Source: Marinococcus sp. PL1-022
Lineage (GTDB): Bacteria; Bacillota; Bacilli; Bacillales; Marinococcaceae
Direction of reading: 5' to 3'
Length of the DNA: 64,000 nucleotides
NCBI RefSeq assembly: GCF_033845285.1
Contig: NZ_JAWXCX010000001.1
Span: 2,805,495 to 2,869,494, forward strand
The notes under the pieces are model-generated. The model searched no databases and was not told the origin of the DNA. It saw nothing but the letters and a program-made list of their open reading frames with translations. Each line of letters opens with the position of its first letter. The stretch's first letter is position 1. The position numbers and the translations under genes were made by a program. Below, one piece after another: positions 61,178 through 64,000 of this stretch.

Positions 61178-62419
61178 CTAATACGCTAAACGAAGCAGTG
61201 TTTCTTGAAGCACCTTTACTCCCTGCTCCAAATCACTGGATTTAGTATATTCCTTCGGCGAGTGGCTCACGCCGGCCTCGCTTGGCACAAACAACAGTGC
61301 AGTCGGATAATAGCTGCCCATGACCTGCGCGTCATGCCCGGCTCCGCTGATCATCAGCTGGGAGGGAATATGAAGGCTTTCAGCAGCTTTGTACATCGTT
61401 TCATATACCTCTTTGCTCATCGGCACCGGCTCCACCTCCATCCAGCAATTCGAAGAAACGTTCATGCCATGCTTTTCAGCCTGCACGGTGTACAAATTTT
61501 CAAGCTCCTGCTCAATTTCTTCGAGCAGCGCCTTGCTGTGGTGACGGACATCCAGGCTGAAAACGACTTTAGAAGCTATCACGTTCGGTACATTTGGCGT
61601 AATTTCCATTTTGCCTACCGTGGCCACCATGCTTTCATCCTTGCGTCTGGCCATGGAGGTGATATTTGTAATCAGTTCACTTGATAATACCACTGCATCC
61701 TTGCGCTCCGGCATCGGAGTGGTTCCGGCGTGATTGCTTTCTCCTTCCACGGTAATGTGGTACCTGCGCTGCCCGACAATATCTGACACTACTCCCACAG
61801 AAGCATTCGTCTTTTTCAGCGTCCCTCCCTGTTCCACATGAAGCTCAATGAAGGAGTCTATATCTTCACGCTTGAGCGGAAGCGAGGCAGGAGCTTCAAA
61901 TTCACATGCCCGCATTGCCTGACCAATGGAAATGCCGTCTGTATCCTTCAGGACGTCTGTTTCGCCCTCTGACAGCCTTCCGGTAATATGACCCGACCCC
62001 CAGAACGTGACTGGAAAACGACTTCCTTCCTCCTCACAGAATGATACGATTTCAATGCTCTGCTTTGGCCGACCGTAAGCCTGCTTCAGCCTTTCTACAG
62101 CGAGCATGGCTGCAGCTACTCCGTATGCGCCGTCATATTTACCGCCGTTTACGACAGAATCAATGTGGGAACCGGCCATAACGACCTTGTCCGTTTTTTC
62201 TGTCCCTTCCAAGCGTCCAAATACATTTCCAACAGCATCATAGCGGGATTCAAGGCCCATTGCCTCCATTTTTGCCTTTACTGCTTCCTGTGCCTGCTGC
62301 CACGATTCATCATATAAAAGCCTTGTTACACCGCCATCCTCTGTTTTTCCAAAGCCGGAAAGCCATTGCAGCAGCTGGTCGATTTGATCCTGAATTATGT
62401 TTGAAGAATGAACAGCCAT
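61178..62419 (-). CDS. pucF: Allantoate amidohydrolase
   Basis: A 413-residue M20-family metal amidohydrolase that breaks allantoate to ureidoglycine, CO2 and ammonia. Metal ligands in MAGSHIDSVVNGGKYDGAYGV and EEEGSRFPVTFWGSGHITG; the dimerisation domain includes NHAGTTPMPERKDAV; a final ISGAGHDAQVMG His. Operon member between pucM and pucG. Confidence 0.94.
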   Translation of the reverse strand: MAVHSSNIIQDQIDQLLQWLSGFGKTEDGGVTRLLYDESWQQAQEAVKAKMEAMGLESRYDAVGNVFGRLEGTEKTDKVVMAGSHIDSVVNGGKYDGAYGVAAAMLAVERLKQAYGRPKQSIEIVSFCEEEGSRFPVTFWGSGHITGRLSEGETDVLKDTDGISIGQAMRACEFEAPASLPLKREDIDSFIELHVEQGGTLKKTNASVGVVSDIVGQRRYHITVEGESNHAGTTPMPERKDAVVLSSELITNITSMARRKDESMVATVGKMEITPNVPNVIASKVVFSLDVRHHSKALLEEIEQELENLYTVQAEKHGMNVSSNCWMEVEPVPMSKEVYETMYKAAESLHIPSQLMISGAGHDAQVMGSYYPTALLFVPSEAGVSHSPKEYTKSSDLEQGVKVLQETLLRLAY

Positions 62420-62446
62420 ACGTTTCCTCCTTTGCCTGGCTTTTAA

Positions 62447-62797
62447 TCAGCTTCCCCGATATGTTTGATAGCCGTAGGGAGATAACAGCAGAGGAAGGTG
62501 GTAGGACGTTTCCTCCGCTGAGAGTGTAACCCGGAGAGCCACCGTTTCCAGAAAATGCGGCTCCTCCTTCGTCCATCCCTTTTGCCGGAGATATTCTCCT
62601 GTTTGAAATTCCAGCTCATATGCTGCTGTTTGAATGGCCTCTGCCTGCAGCAGTGGTGCATCCACCCGCCCGTCTGCATTGGTTATCCGTTCTGCTTCTT
62701 TGATTCTCCGGCTGCCGTCCAGGCGGTACAGCGTCAGAGCTATACCATCCCCTGGACGTCCCGAAGCCAGATCCAGCACATGTGTTGTGAGTCCCAT
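62447..62797 (-). CDS. pucM: 5-hydroxyisourate hydrolase
   Basis: A 116-residue transthyretin-like protein. The family signatures are THVLDLASGRPGDGIALTLYR at the start, HLPLLLSPYGYQTYRGS at the end (the YRGS C-terminus), and a catalytic His and Arg in these segments. It hydrolyses the first uricase product. Starts immediately after the pucL stop. Confidence 0.95.
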   Translation of the reverse strand: MGLTTHVLDLASGRPGDGIALTLYRLDGSRRIKEAERITNADGRVDAPLLQAEAIQTAAYELEFQTGEYLRQKGWTKEEPHFLETVALRVTLSAEETSYHLPLLLSPYGYQTYRGS

Positions 62798-64000
62798 TTA
62801 TGCTTCTCCTTCATGATCCAGATCTTCCCGGTGCACCGAAAAGCGCTGGAAGCCGTATGGACGGCGCGGCTCTGTATATACCTTTCCATCACTTCCGGGA
62901 ATATCTTCAACCACAGTGTCCCACGTATGGTTCTGCGACTCGAAGGACACCTCCTGAAGCTGCGGGAACCGCTCCAGCACCCGGCGGCCGATATAATAGA
63001 TCAGCTGCTGGATGGAGGCCGTCTGTGTTTCGTGGAAAACGGCAGCTGCAATATCCTTCACCTGCTCAGCGGCTACGTAGCCTTCCCCGTTCTGTCCGAA
63101 GGCGATATGCGGTGCTTCATAGGTCCAGCCGATATTCAAATAAATAAATAACGGACGATTGGAGTCCTCGGGGAGCGTTGTGTATTCATCCCGGATAAAG
63201 CCGACAAATGAATTATCAACTACTTTCACGAGCTGGACATCCTTTACATAGCTTTCCTGCTCGATAATTTCCGGAGCCCCAAACGAGGTCCGCCCTACTT
63301 TTACCATCGCTGCAGGATTTTCATTATGCGACTTTTTAAACACTACACCGCTTTTGTATCCCGTATTATCTACATTTACTTTTTCGAAAGGAAGATGGTC
63401 GGCGTATACCTCTGCGGTTTCGACGTGATCATATTTTTCGAGAAACGCTTCTCCGACATAGGCAAGAAATCCTTCCACTGTTGCCCCTTCATAGCTGCCC
63501 AGGTGACGCTGGATAAAGTTTTTCATGGAATCCGTCGCCACCACCATGCTGTTGTCGCCCTCGGTAAAGCTCGGCAGGAAGGCCTCCCCGGTAATATTGA
63601 CAGACACATTTAAGCCAAAAATCGTGTTGTTGGTGCCTTCATAAGGGGACTCCGGTATTGGGGTGATATCTGTAAATGGTATGGAAAACGTCCGGTAGGC
63701 AAATACATCGCCTTTGCCGTAGCTCATCGTTCTTCGTTTTTTACTGCTTGTCCTTGTCGCTGTCTGCGACAGGCGGGCTGGCTCTGCCGCAAGCGCTGCA
63801 GAAGCTTCCTGCTCTCCGGCTGCGGGACTGCTGCCTGTTTCCACGCTTTCGTCGTTTGATTCAGTTATCGTTTCCGGCCGCTCCTCTTCAATGATGGCCT
63901 CGAGCCGCAGGAGAGCTATCCGGTGTATTTCCCTTACAGCCTGGCGCTCTTCTTCCTCCTGGGTATGTTCCATCCGCACCCGGACTGCCTCTAAGATATC
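62798..64000 (-). CDS. pucL: Uricase, fused to C-terminal part of OHCU decarboxylase (partial)
   Basis: The frame stays open to the right edge of the window, so the true start lies beyond it. The visible N-terminal residues (DILEAVRVRMEHTQEEEERQ, then REIHRIALLRLEAI) look like the end of an OHCU decarboxylase domain, which in B. subtilis PucL is fused in front of uricase. An acidic/Ala-rich linker of about 65 residues follows, then urate oxidase (MSYGKGDVFAYRTF, NNTIFGLNVSVNITGEAFLPSFTEGDNSMVVATDSMKN, and the QNHTWDTV region). The protein oxidises urate and decarboxylates OHCU to S-allantoin. First visible gene of the puc operon. Confidence 0.9.
   Translation of the reverse strand, partial: DILEAVRVRMEHTQEEEERQAVREIHRIALLRLEAIIEEERPETITESNDESVETGSSPAAGEQEASAALAAEPARLSQTATRTSSKKRRTMSYGKGDVFAYRTFSIPFTDITPIPESPYEGTNNTIFGLNVSVNITGEAFLPSFTEGDNSMVVATDSMKNFIQRHLGSYEGATVEGFLAYVGEAFLEKYDHVETAEVYADHLPFEKVNVDNTGYKSGVVFKKSHNENPAAMVKVGRTSFGAPEIIEQESYVKDVQLVKVVDNSFVGFIRDEYTTLPEDSNRPLFIYLNIGWTYEAPHIAFGQNGEGYVAAEQVKDIAAAVFHETQTASIQQLIYYIGRRVLERFPQLQEVSFESQNHTWDTVVEDIPGSDGKVYTEPRRPYGFQRFSVHREDLDHEGEA

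Overview
The window comes from a Bacillaceae-type Firmicute, probably halotolerant or alkaliphilic. The evidence is strong GGAGG-type ribosome binding sites, CcpA (cre-like), CsoR, Rex and LexA/DinR-like operators, a Lia envelope-stress module, RsbR-type stressosome proteins, SigO/RsoA-like genes and a puc purine pathway with Bacillus-style gene content. Exported binding proteins are very acidic, which fits a salty or alkaline habitat. The genus cannot be fixed from the window alone. No rRNA, tRNA, CRISPR array, insertion sequence or transposase was seen.

Layout. 0.1-3.8 kb: cstA, then argS with a DUF1934 gene. 3.9-11.1 kb: a CUT1 sugar ABC importer (binding protein and two permeases, no ATPase) beside a three-gene extracellular sugar sensor, histidine kinase and AraC-type regulator. 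11.1-20.3 kb: ordinary scattered genes (ornithine cyclodeaminase-like, aldo/keto reductase, an RsbR paralogue, a DUF2867 SDR, L-lactate dehydrogenase under a Rex-like site, SEC-C, DoxX, GNAT-like and small unknowns). 20.4-23.6 kb: copper efflux csoR-copZ-copA with operators inside the promoter spacers. 23.7-30.4 kb: a LacI-controlled second CUT1 importer with a Gfo/Idh oxidoreductase and a TIM-barrel isomerase. 30.4-33.9 kb: liaI-liaH-liaF-liaS-liaR. 34.0-36.8 kb: a GAF-STAS protein with an unknown partner, then a split-sigma-like operon behind a LexA-like box. 36.8-42.8 kb: a LacI-controlled TRAP importer with a PfkB kinase and HPS/PHI homologues. 42.9-47.1 kb: marR-MFS, an AAA+ activator lacking GAFTGA and an aldo/keto reductase. 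47.1-58.3 kb: myo-inositol catabolism (iolE, iolG, a second Gfo/Idh, iolD, iolA/mmsA, iolC, another iolG-like gene, iolB) with a LacI-family regulator. 58.4 kb to the end: a small basic protein gene and the purine breakdown operon pucL-pucM-pucF-pucG-allB, with pucL cut by the window edge.

How it works together. Most of the window is carbon scavenging: four sugar, sugar-acid or inositol modules, each with its own sensor or repressor, and several overlaid by cre-like CcpA sites. A repeated design is a promoter followed at about +5 to +20 by a palindromic LacI-type operator: AATCCGAAACGTTTCGGATT for the second importer, TAAAACGTTTTA for the TRAP cluster and TTAAGCGCTT(T/A) for the iol genes. 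The two ABC importers lack ATPases and presumably share an MsmX-type ATPase encoded elsewhere.

Least ordinary items: the TRAP-kinase-HPS/PHI cluster, the SigO/YvrJ/RsoA-like operon with a LexA-like box, the GAFTGA-less AAA+ regulator, two STAS proteins with glutamate at usual phosphothreonine positions, a CUT1 permease with a large extracellular insertion, and an unusually GC-rich iolA/mmsA gene.
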